Source of the DNA: Mycolicibacterium sp. HK-90
Lineage (GTDB): Bacteria > Actinomycetota > Actinomycetes > Mycobacteriales > Mycobacteriaceae
Assembly (NCBI RefSeq): GCF_030486405.1
Contig: NZ_CP129613.1
Coordinates: 6,262,001 to 6,326,000 of the forward strand
DNA length: 64,000 bases
Direction: 5' to 3'
Part shown: piece after piece, positions 7,871 to 17,870 of the stretch
Layout: each line of letters begins with the position of its first letter
Position numbering within the stretch: the stretch's first letter is position 1
The notes under the pieces: generated by a model
Told to the model about the DNA's origin: nothing
The model's input: the letters and a program-made list of their open reading frames with translations, nothing else
Databases searched by the model: none
Program-made: the position numbers and the translations under genes

Positions 7871-8626
7871 GTGCGGTCGCCGGACGCCGCGCTGGCCGGC
7901 GCGCCCGCCGCCTGGGCGAGGAGCATCGACGCGACGGAGACCGTGGAGATAGGTCCGTCACCGCGTGTCGACAGCTTCGAGGCGTTCGAGCGGGTGTTCC
8001 GCGATGACGAGGGTCTGGCGTGGTGGGTCAGCGCCATCGGCTGGCTGGTGATCACCGGCTGCGCCGGCATCGCCGTGTATGTGGTCGCCTCAGCCGGACT
8101 GCCATGGCGGCAGCGGCCGTCGGTAGCGCCGTTCGTGTATGCCCTCTGGGCAATTGTCGGGTTGCCCGGCGCGATCGGCTGGGTCTGGTACACCGTCAGC
8201 ACGGTGCGCGAGATCCGCGGCCGCCCCGGCGAGCTTCGAGCGGCCTATGACAGATGGCGGCACTGCGGGGTGTTGACCCGCAGTGTTCCGACCGGCCGTA
8301 GCTACCGGCCCGCTCTTGACGAGAATCCGCTCAGCATCAACATATTGATCCGGCCCGGCACCGACGCGCGCGCTGCCGGACGGCTGCGGGCCAGCGTCCG
8401 TGACTGGTTCCGCGACGTGGATGTCGATGCCGCCGAAGCGTTGTTCCAGGGTCGCCACGTCATCCCCGCCGAGGACATCTTCGGCGGCGACGCCTGCGGC
8501 GGATTCGTCACGAACCGGCCCACCCGCAACAACTGGATCCTGCTGTTGCCGCCCGTCCGCTCCGGAGCGGAGTGGACCAGGTTCCAGATGAGCGCCGACA
8601 CCGCGCGCGACCTGCAGCCGGAGTAA
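7871..8626 (+). CDS. Membrane protein of unknown function
   Basis: A 251-residue protein starting with GTG. Two membrane segments are visible (about residues 51-77 and 84-107), flanked by an N-terminal soluble part and a roughly 140-residue C-terminal domain with SINILIRPGT, FRDVDVDAAEALF and GGFVTNRPTRNNWILL. No family was recognised. It lies 7 bases downstream of msrA and is probably co-transcribed, converging on cyp138 (8 bases between stops). Confidence 0.7.
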   Translation: MRSPDAALAGAPAAWARSIDATETVEIGPSPRVDSFEAFERVFRDDEGLAWWVSAIGWLVITGCAGIAVYVVASAGLPWRQRPSVAPFVYALWAIVGLPGAIGWVWYTVSTVREIRGRPGELRAAYDRWRHCGVLTRSVPTGRSYRPALDENPLSINILIRPGTDARAAGRLRASVRDWFRDVDVDAAEALFQGRHVIPAEDIFGGDACGGFVTNRPTRNNWILLLPPVRSGAEWTRFQMSADTARDLQPE

Positions 8627-8633
8627 GACCGTT

Positions 8634-10007
8634 TCAGCCGGGCACGCCGGCGCCCAGCGGCGTGGCCCGGCGGCGCACGACCATGCGCCCGCCGGATTTC
8701 GGTGTATAGGCCACCCCGCGGGAGTGCACCTTCTCACCGGGCGCCGTGGTCGTCTGGATCTCGAAGTGCCGCAAGATGGTTCGCAGCACCACGTCCATCT
8801 CGACGTTGGCGAACACCGCGCCGACGCAGCGCCGGGTGCCGCCGCCGTACGGTAGCCAGCCCAGACCGGGGCGGCTGCCGACGAATCGCCGCGGGTCGAA
8901 CCGCTCCGGATCGGAGAACTCCTTCTCGGCCTCCTGGATCTGCGAGATCGCCACGATGATCGAGTGCCCGCGTGGGATCTCCCACTCCCCCAGCCGGATC
9001 GACGGCGCATAAACGTGGCGGCCGGAGAAGTCGATCACGGTGCGGTTGCGCTGCACCTCCAGGATGGTGGCCTGGCGGTATTCGTTGCCATCGGTGGCGG
9101 CCTCGGCCACCAGCTCGTCCAGCACCTGCGGATGACGGCTGATCCGCTCGAAGGCCCAGCCCAGAGTCGACGCCGTGGTCTCGTGGCCGGCGGCCAGCAG
9201 GGTCAGCAGTTCATCGCCGATGTCCTTGCGGGACATGGCCGATCCATCCTCATAGGTGCTACGCAGCAGCAGCGCCAAGATGTCGTCGCGACTGTCGAAT
9301 TCGGGGTCGGCTTCGACCTTGTCGATCAACCGGTCGATTACGGCGTCGTACTCCTGGCGGTATCTGGCCAACCGGCCCCAGGGGCTGAACCGGCCGTAGG
9401 TCCGGGTCGGGGTCGGCACCACGACCAGTCTCGACCCCAGGGTGACCCAGGGCGGGATGATCCGGCGCAAGTCGTCGAGCTGTTCACCGTCGGCGCCGAA
9501 CACCGCGCGCAGGATCACGTTGAGGGTGATCCGCATCATCGGTTCGAGCGTCTCGAATTCCTCGCCGTCGGGCCAGTTCTCCGCCTCCCGGAGGGTTTCT
9601 TCTTCGAAGATCCGCTCGTAGTTCTTGATGCTCTTGCCGTGGAACGGCGGGGTGAGCAGCTTGCGCCGGCGGCGATGGTCGGTGCCGTCGAGCGCGAAGA
9701 CCGATCCGGACCCCAGGATGCGGCTCAGGTTGGGCTGGATGTTGCCGACGTCGTCGGTGTTGGCCGCGAAGAGCTGTTTCGCGAGTTGGGCATCGGCGAT
9801 CAGCACCGTGGGGCCGAAGATCGGGAGCGTGAGGCTGAAGACGTCGCCTTGGCGGCGCGCGACCTGTTTGACCACCCATCGCCGCGCCAAGGCAAAGCCG
9901 ATGGCCTGTAACGGCTTCGGCACCCGCGCGGCGGGCGGGTACCGGCCCGGCTCCGCGCTCCCGGTGGGCGTCTCGGTGGTCTTCTCAGCAGCTACGAGCT
10001 CGGTCAT
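8634..10007 (-). CDS. cyp138: Cytochrome P450, CYP138-like
   Basis: About 457 residues. All core P450 motifs are present: I-helix AGHETTAS (about 273-280), ExxR as EVQR (about 317-320), the PERF segment, and heme loop LPYGGGTRRCVG with ligand Cys near 394. The branch with a divergent TetR and msrA next door matches Rv0135c-cyp138-msrA of M. tuberculosis from memory. ATG 10007 has GGAGA upstream; a longer frame needs TTG. Substrate unknown. It is probably repressed by the divergent TetR through the GTAC repeats at 10027-10076. Confidence 0.85.
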   Translation of the reverse strand: MTELVAAEKTTETPTGSAEPGRYPPAARVPKPLQAIGFALARRWVVKQVARRQGDVFSLTLPIFGPTVLIADAQLAKQLFAANTDDVGNIQPNLSRILGSGSVFALDGTDHRRRRKLLTPPFHGKSIKNYERIFEEETLREAENWPDGEEFETLEPMMRITLNVILRAVFGADGEQLDDLRRIIPPWVTLGSRLVVVPTPTRTYGRFSPWGRLARYRQEYDAVIDRLIDKVEADPEFDSRDDILALLLRSTYEDGSAMSRKDIGDELLTLLAAGHETTASTLGWAFERISRHPQVLDELVAEAATDGNEYRQATILEVQRNRTVIDFSGRHVYAPSIRLGEWEIPRGHSIIVAISQIQEAEKEFSDPERFDPRRFVGSRPGLGWLPYGGGTRRCVGAVFANVEMDVVLRTILRHFEIQTTTAPGEKVHSRGVAYTPKSGGRMVVRRRATPLGAGVPG

Positions 10008-10026
10008 ACCATCTCCAGCCAAGTCC

Positions 10027-10076
10027 TGGTACCGCGCAGTACCAACGGTTGTAAGGTACGGTACTCTCAGGTACCA
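10027..10076. promoter_or_regulatory. GTAC-rich operator between cyp138 and tetR
   Basis: The divergent intergenic region contains the inverted repeat TGGTAC-N6-GTACCA at 10027-10044, and then further GGTAC/GGTACC half-sites near 10055-10076. Both promoters must lie within these 93 bases, so a dimeric regulator bound here would cover them. The TetR encoded at 10101 is the obvious candidate. Confidence 0.6.
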
Positions 10077-10100
10077 GGCAGCGCAAGGGGGTCACGGACA

Positions 10101-10718
10101 ATGACCGCACTCAGCCATGCCGGTTCACCCGTCGACAGCTACCGGCTGCGCCTGCTCGACGGCCTCGCCGCGGCGATCAACGACAAGGGGTACCGCGAGA
10201 CCACCGTGGCCGACATCGTCCGCCACGCACGCACGTCCAAGCGCACGTTCTATGACCAGTTCGGCACGAAGGAAGACTGCTTCCTCGAGTTGCTCCGCGC
10301 CAACAACGCCGCCCTCGTGGACGGCATCCAGTCCGCCGTCGATCCCGAGTCGCGCTGGCCGGATCAGATCGGGCAGGCCGTGGGAGCGTATGTCGACCAC
10401 ATCGCCTCCGCCCCGGCCATCACCCTCAGTTGGATCCGCGAACTGCCGGCGCTGGGCAGCCGGGCCCGCCCACTGCAGCGCGAAGCCCTGCGCGATCTCA
10501 CCGATCTACTGATCGAGCTCAGCGACAGCGCCGGCTTCCGCCACGCCGGCCTGCCTCAGCTCACCGAGCCGATGGCCATCATCCTGCTGGGCGGACTACG
10601 CGAACTGACTGCGCTGATCGTCGAGGACGGCCGCGACATCCATGAGATCTACGGGCCCGCCGTGGCCGCCTCGACGGCGATCCTGGGGCCGCCGCCGACT
10701 CAGCCGCCATCACCCTAA
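10101..10718 (+). CDS. TetR-family regulator (divergent from cyp138)
   Basis: A 205-residue regulator with the N-terminal TetR helix-turn-helix: GYRETTVADIVRHARTSKRTFYDQFGTKEDCF, residues about 30-61 (quoted in part: TTVADIVRHARTSK, then TFYDQF). The C-terminal helical ligand domain is unclassified. Position and orientation mirror Rv0135c/cyp138. It probably autoregulates and controls the P450 through the operator at 10027-10076. A purine-rich AAGGGGG precedes ATG 10101. Confidence 0.85.
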   Translation: MTALSHAGSPVDSYRLRLLDGLAAAINDKGYRETTVADIVRHARTSKRTFYDQFGTKEDCFLELLRANNAALVDGIQSAVDPESRWPDQIGQAVGAYVDHIASAPAITLSWIRELPALGSRARPLQREALRDLTDLLIELSDSAGFRHAGLPQLTEPMAIILLGGLRELTALIVEDGRDIHEIYGPAVAASTAILGPPPTQPPSP

Positions 10719-10734
10719 AAAGAACTACATCGTT

Positions 10735-13425
<2,691 letters not shown>

Positions 13426-13434
13426 AGTGGCGGC

Positions 13435-14157
13435 CTACCCGCTCGTTTCCGGCTTGCGGAAGTAGAGTGCGACGCTCTTGCCGATCACCGGGTTCAGCAG
13501 CGATTCGGCCGTGCGGGTGACCCAGGGTCGGCCCATCATGTCCCACACCAGCAGCTGGTGATACGCCTTGACGGCGAAATGGTCGTTCTTCTCCGTGCCG
13601 ACAAGACATTTCAGCCACCAGTAGGGTGAGTGCAGCGCGTGCTCGTGGTGGGTGTGGGTGAGCGTGAGCCCGTGAGCCAGGACCTTGTCGCGCAGTTCGT
13701 CGGCCTTGTAGATGCGGATGTGCCCGCCCTCGTTGGCGTGGTAGGAGTCCGACAGCAGCCAGCACAGCTTCTCGGGCAGCCAGCGCGGCACCGTGATGGC
13801 CAGCGAGCCACCGGGTTTGAGGACGCGCACCAGCTCGGCGATCGCCCGGTCATCCTGCGGAACGTGCTCCAGGATCTCCGAGGCGATCACGCAGTCGAAG
13901 CTGGCGTCATCATACGGCAGGTCTAGTGCGTCACCCTTGACGGCCTCGCCCTTGGCAGACAGCGGAACTTCGCCCTCTTCCCGCATGGCCTGCAGCATGG
14001 TGTCGACGTCGTTGAGGTCGGAAACGCTCTGGTCGAAACCGATCACATCCGCCCCGCGCCGGTACGCCTCGAAGGTGTGCCGGCCGGCGCCGCAACCGAC
14101 ATCGATCACCGTGGTGCCCGGTCCGACACCGAGCCGATCGAAATCGACGGTCAGCAT
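13435..14157 (-). CDS. Class I SAM-dependent methyltransferase (Methyltransf_11)
   Basis: A 240-residue methyltransferase with motif I TVIDVGCGAGRHTFEAYRRG (residues 16-35), motif II acidic residue VIGFDQS, and motif post-I FDCVIASEILEHVPQD; later LKPGGSLAITVPRW. This is the UbiE/Methyltransf_11 pattern. The start overlaps the end of the glycosyltransferase gene by 7 bases, so translation is probably coupled. It may methylate the glycosylated product of the operon; this is inferred from the neighbours. Confidence 0.8.
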   Translation of the reverse strand: MLTVDFDRLGVGPGTTVIDVGCGAGRHTFEAYRRGADVIGFDQSVSDLNDVDTMLQAMREEGEVPLSAKGEAVKGDALDLPYDDASFDCVIASEILEHVPQDDRAIAELVRVLKPGGSLAITVPRWLPEKLCWLLSDSYHANEGGHIRIYKADELRDKVLAHGLTLTHTHHEHALHSPYWWLKCLVGTEKNDHFAVKAYHQLLVWDMMGRPWVTRTAESLLNPVIGKSVALYFRKPETSG

Positions 14158-15395
14158 TTGGTTACCTTCCCCGCCCGCTCACAGGCCATCTCGTACACGG
14201 ACACCGTCTGCGCGGCAACCGATTCCCAACTGAAGACGTCGAGTGCCCGCTGCCGTCCGGCGGCGCCGAGTCTGCGGCGCTCCAACGGCGAGTCGAGCAG
14301 TTCGCCGAGCACCGTGGTCAGCTCGTCGACGTCGGCCGGGCGCACCAACCGGGCGCAGGCTCCGTCGTCACCGACCACCTCGGGCAGTGCACCCGCGCGG
14401 CTCGCCACGATCGGGGTGCCGCTGGCCATGGCCTCCACGGCGGGCAGCGAGAAGCCTTCGTACAGCGACGGGATGCAGGCCACCTCGGCGGAGGCCAGCA
14501 GCGCGGCGAGCTCCTCGTCGGACAACCCACTCGAGCTGTGCACGATGTCGGAAATGCCGAGTTCGGCAATGAGTTTCTCGGTCGGCCCGTTCGGTTCGAG
14601 CTTGGACACCAACTGCACGTCGAGGTTGCGTTCCACCCGCAGCCGGGCCACCGCGTGCAGCAGGTGGCTGACCCCCTTGAGCGGCACGTCGGCGCTGGCG
14701 ATCGCGATGATGCGGCCGCTGACGCGCTGCTCGGCGGGCCTGAACAGTTCGGTGTCGACCCCCAGCGGCACGATGTGCAGCTGTTCCGGCGACACCCCGA
14801 AGTCCTCGGCGATGTCGGCGGCCGAGGACGACGACACCGTGAGCAGTTCGGGGATCCGGCGGGCCACCTTCTTCTGCATCTCGGCAAAGCCGTACCAGCG
14901 CCGCACCAGCGGCTTGCGCCACCACTTGGCGGCGGCGATCTCGACCACCCGGTCGCGGGTGATCGGGTGGTGCACGGTGGCCACCACGGGCAGGCCTCCG
15001 GCGGCGATCTTCAACAGCGCCGAGCCCAGGCTCTGGTTGTCGTGGACCACATCGAACTCGTCGCGGCGGTCGGCCAGGATCCGGGCGACCCGCATGGTGA
15101 AGGTGCGCGGCTCCGGGAAGCCGGCGCTCCACATCGTGGCCAGCTCGAGCGCGTCGATGTGGTCGCGGATCTCGCTGGGCCTGGGCACCCGGAAGGGGTC
15201 GGGCTCGCGGTACAGATCCAGGCTCGGGACCTTGGTCAGCGTGACCCGCGGGTCCAGGCCCTCGGGGTACGGCTGGCCGGAGAACACCTCGACGTCATGG
15301 CCGAGTTCGGCCAGGCCGCGGCTGAGATGGCGCACGTATACGCCCTGACCGCCGCAGTGAGTCTTGCTCCGATAAGACAGCAACGCGATACGCAT
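14151..15395 (-). CDS. GT4-family glycosyltransferase
   Basis: A 414-residue GT-B fold retaining glycosyltransferase. The N-terminal domain starts MRIALLSYRSKTHCGGQGVY with the glycine loop for acceptor/nucleotide positioning. The C-terminal donor domain has the GT4 signature ExxxxxxxE in SLYEGFSLPAVEAMASG. The first gene of a three-gene operon, it lies downstream of the TCTGGACA-TG-TGTCCAGA palindrome at 15465-15482. There is no signal peptide or membrane span, so it would act in the cytoplasm on a sugar-nucleotide donor. The acceptor is unknown. Confidence 0.85.
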   Translation of the reverse strand: MRIALLSYRSKTHCGGQGVYVRHLSRGLAELGHDVEVFSGQPYPEGLDPRVTLTKVPSLDLYREPDPFRVPRPSEIRDHIDALELATMWSAGFPEPRTFTMRVARILADRRDEFDVVHDNQSLGSALLKIAAGGLPVVATVHHPITRDRVVEIAAAKWWRKPLVRRWYGFAEMQKKVARRIPELLTVSSSSAADIAEDFGVSPEQLHIVPLGVDTELFRPAEQRVSGRIIAIASADVPLKGVSHLLHAVARLRVERNLDVQLVSKLEPNGPTEKLIAELGISDIVHSSSGLSDEELAALLASAEVACIPSLYEGFSLPAVEAMASGTPIVASRAGALPEVVGDDGACARLVRPADVDELTTVLGELLDSPLERRRLGAAGRQRALDVFSWESVAAQTVSVYEMACERAGKVTKC

Positions 15396-15464
15396 AATCA
15401 GATCACCCGACGGCCGGAAGCGTGCTGAGCTGGGAATATACGCTCACGCGTCGACTCCGAACCC

Positions 15465-15482
15465 TCTGGACATGTGTCCAGA
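15465..15482. promoter_or_regulatory. TetR-type operator GGACA-N2-TGTCC, copy 2
   Basis: TCTGGACATGTGTCCAGA has perfect 8-bp arms around a TG centre. It sits about 70 bases upstream of the glycosyltransferase start, where the operon promoter should be. Its core matches the palindrome over the TetR start at 11626-11639. Confidence 0.6.
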
Positions 15483-15525
15483 CTATAGTTTGGCCGGCTA
15501 GCAGACGCAACGCGTCCGCCGCCGC

Positions 15526-15981
15526 TCAGGCAGGCGGGAAGCCCCCGGTGGCAACCGGCCCCCATCGCGTCGGCGTGACCCGGATCAGGCACTTGCGCTG
15601 ATCCACCATCGCCTGCCGGTACTCGTCCCAGTCGGGGTGTTCACCGGCCACCGCACGGAAGTAGTCGACCAGCGGTTCCACCGCCTCCGGCAGTCCGATC
15701 ACCTCGGCGTCGCCGTCGACTTGCACATACGGGCCGTGGAACTCATCGGACAACACGGTCACGCTGGCCCGCGGCGTGCGGCGGAGGTTGACGGCCTTGG
15801 CCCGCTGCGGATAGCTGGCGATCACGATGCGACCCTGCTGGTCGACCCCACCTGTCACGGGCGAGCTCTGCACTGAGCCGTCGGCGCGGAACGTGGTGAG
15901 CACCATGCGGTGTCGTGGGCGCACGAATTCCAAGAGTTCGTCGATGCCGACGGTGTCGGCGGTCGCGTATTTCCGGGCCAT
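15526..15981 (-). CDS. PPOX-class F420-dependent oxidoreductase
   Basis: A 151-residue split-barrel protein. It shows RHRMVLTTFRADGSVQSSPV at the N-terminus (strand pair and phosphate-binding region), VIASYPQRAKAVNLRR and RASVTVLSDEF, the pattern of actinobacterial PPOX/pyridoxamine-oxidase-like proteins that use deazaflavin F420. The substrate is not predictable; related proteins reduce biliverdin or quinones. It is monocistronic. Another family member is at 41040-41468. Confidence 0.8.
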   Translation of the reverse strand: MARKYATADTVGIDELLEFVRPRHRMVLTTFRADGSVQSSPVTGGVDQQGRIVIASYPQRAKAVNLRRTPRASVTVLSDEFHGPYVQVDGDAEVIGLPEAVEPLVDYFRAVAGEHPDWDEYRQAMVDQRKCLIRVTPTRWGPVATGGFPPA

Positions 15982-16007
15982 GCCTCGACGGTAGTCGAAT
16001 CAGCCTG

Positions 16008-16568
16008 TCAACCAACCTGATCGGGGACGACGAATGCGAACGGCCGGGGGAATCCCAGCCCGGCCAGCCGCTCCCCCCGTACCGCCGCGACCTCGACCGC
16101 GAGCACCCTTCCTGACGACGGTTCGTAGCACTGGAGGACCGTCTCGTCTGCGTCGACGATCAACACCCAGTGCCGCGGGATCCCGCGCTCGCCGATGAGC
16201 ATCGCCACCGGCCATCCCGCGGCGACGGCGCGGCGCACATCCGTCAACGTGTCGCGCGCACCCCGGAAACGCCGCCACCGATATGTCACACCGCGTTTCG
16301 CGCTGTGGCCGGTCAGGGCGCGAGCCATCCCCGCGGGAGTGGTTCCGAGCCGGCGGGGCCAGATCCGGTTGACCGCGGCGTGGATTCGGCCCTGTTCCGC
16401 GTCGAACCAGGCGTCGCCGTCCGGGTTCAGCAACTCCGACCGATAGGCGGGATCCAGCATGGCACCGGCCACCACGGCCACGGTCGGGCCACAGGTGATC
16501 CCGTCGCGCTGCCGCAACCGCAACGCCGCCAGTTTCCCTGGCTTCACACAGATCCGGTCATCGGTCAA
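16008..16568 (-). CDS. Putative papain-fold (C39-like) cysteine peptidase
   Basis: A 186-residue protein of no named family that I recognise. It has the features of a C39-like peptidase core: QRDGITCGPTVAVVAGAML near residues 19-37 (Gln oxyanion, Cys nucleophile, helix), then GIPRHWVLIVDAD near 129-141 with the His, and CYEPSSGRV after it. There is no signal peptide. The likely start is TTG 16568 after CAGGAA, inside the regulatory element at 16564-16625; GTG 16547 is a fallback. It lies divergent from the secreted-protein gene at 16660. Confidence 0.55.
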   Translation of the reverse strand: MTDDRICVKPGKLAALRLRQRDGITCGPTVAVVAGAMLDPAYRSELLNPDGDAWFDAEQGRIHAAVNRIWPRRLGTTPAGMARALTGHSAKRGVTYRWRRFRGARDTLTDVRRAVAAGWPVAMLIGERGIPRHWVLIVDADETVLQCYEPSSGRVLAVEVAAVRGERLAGLGFPRPFAFVVPDQVG

Positions 16569-16625
16569 TCAATTCCTGCCATCGGAATTAAAGTGCCTGA
16601 GCTGCCGGTTCCAACCGACATACCG
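16564..16625 (+). promoter_or_regulatory. 62-nt upstream element, second copy
   Basis: Ungapped 47/62 match to 4074-4135. The dyad here is AATTCC-N7-GGAATT: the left-arm T-to-C change is matched by A-to-G in the right arm, as expected if the symmetry is maintained. GGAATT and GGTT are again separated by 17 bases, and GACATACCG is conserved at the end. The dyad also covers the probable start region of the divergent peptidase-like gene. Confidence 0.6.
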
Positions 16626-16659
16626 AAGCGTAGCGAAAACGGAAAAAGAGGACAGGACA

Positions 16660-16950
16660 GTGCGAAACACAATCGGAAAGTCACGAATCGTCGCCGCGGT
16701 CATCGGTGGCCTGGCGGCCGCAACGATCGCCGCGGCCGCGCCGGCCGCAGCCGCTCCCAGCGGCCCCAGCAATGCCCAGCAGACCATCAGGCAGCTGCAG
16801 TCACAGGGCTACACGGTGATCGTCAACCGACTCGGCACCTCGCCGCTGGCCGAGGCCGAGGTGGTGGCCGTCCGGCCCGGACCGAACTTCAGCCGCACCG
16901 ACACCCTGAGCGCGGTCACGCAACGCACGGTTTACGTCGACGTCAAGTAG
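16660..16950 (+). CDS. Small secreted protein of unknown function
   Basis: A 96-residue protein, GTG start after AGAGGACAGG. The signal peptide MRNTIGKSRIVAAVIGGLAA runs into an alanine-rich AAPAAAA cleavage site. The mature domain of about 63 residues (QQTIRQLQSQGYTVIVNRLG, then EAEVVAVRPGP, TQRTVYVDVK) suggests a small alpha-beta fold exported across the membrane. No cysteine. It shares its upstream element with the gene at 4188, but the mature sequences are not similar. Confidence 0.75.
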   Translation: MRNTIGKSRIVAAVIGGLAAATIAAAAPAAAAPSGPSNAQQTIRQLQSQGYTVIVNRLGTSPLAEAEVVAVRPGPNFSRTDTLSAVTQRTVYVDVK

Positions 16951-17001
16951 CAGGGCGCCAAGTGGCAGACAGCCACTGCCATCCGGGTCGATAATGACCG
17001 G

Positions 17002-17796
17002 ATGGCAGTGAAGATGGCCGATCTGCTGGGCGGAGCGCTCGGCGCGCTGCGATACCAGCCCACTACCAAGCGAATTCGGGCCTGCCTCGGCGGCGAACCG
17101 GTCGCCGACACCGACACGGCGCTGTTGGTGTGGGAACCACGGCGCGTGGTCCCGACGTACGCGGTGCCGCGCTCGGCGCTCGCCGCGCAACTGGTCCCGG
17201 CCGGCGGGGACGTGGGCGATGACGAGATTCCCGGTTTTCTCGACCCCTCGGTGCCCTTCACCGCCCACACCTGCCCGGGCACCTCGTTCGACGTCATCGC
17301 CGGTGAGGAAACCGGCGCGGCCGCGGCTTTTCAGCCAGACGACGCGGACCTGGCCGGCTATCTGGTCCTGGACTTCGCGACTTTCGAATGGCGCGAGGAG
17401 GACGAGCCGATCGTCGCGCATCCGCACGATCCGTTCCACCGGATCGACACGCGACGCAGCCGCCGACGCATCCGCATCGAGGTCGACGGCACGTTGCTCG
17501 CCGAATCATCAAGTCCCATATTGTTATTCGAGACCGGCCTGCCGACCCGCTATTACCTGCCCCGGGACAGTGTGACGGCCGACCTGGACGTCAGCAACAC
17601 CGTAACCTACTGCGCGTACAAGGGCCGGGCCACCTACTATTCGGTACCCGGCGGGCCCGCCGATCTGGCCTGGGCCTATCACGAACCGCTGATCGAGGCG
17701 ACGCCCGTCCGCGATCGCATCTGTTTTTTCGACGAGCACGTCGATGTGTTCATCGACGACAAACCGGTGAATCGCCCCGTCACGCCGTGGAGCTGA
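17002..17796 (+). CDS. Tandem DUF427 protein
   Basis: A 264-residue protein with two DUF427 domains. The first (about 20-120) is divergent: VPTYAVPRSAL is kept, but the usual YCxYKG is replaced by a FTAHTCPGTS stretch. The second (about 150-245) is canonical with RYYLPRDSV and TVTYCAYKGRATYYSV. The doubled form is common in actinobacteria and probably mimics a dimer of the single-domain version found at 1170-1526. Function unknown. The gene is 75 bases upstream of the membrane operon but is not obviously part of it. Confidence 0.82.
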   Translation: MAVKMADLLGGALGALRYQPTTKRIRACLGGEPVADTDTALLVWEPRRVVPTYAVPRSALAAQLVPAGGDVGDDEIPGFLDPSVPFTAHTCPGTSFDVIAGEETGAAAAFQPDDADLAGYLVLDFATFEWREEDEPIVAHPHDPFHRIDTRRSRRRIRIEVDGTLLAESSSPILLFETGLPTRYYLPRDSVTADLDVSNTVTYCAYKGRATYYSVPGGPADLAWAYHEPLIEATPVRDRICFFDEHVDVFIDDKPVNRPVTPWS

Positions 17797-17870
17797 CGGG
17801 AACATCTGTTTCGACCCGCCCAGTTCTGGCAACATCACTCACCGACACCACAGTCCGTTGATCGGGGGTC

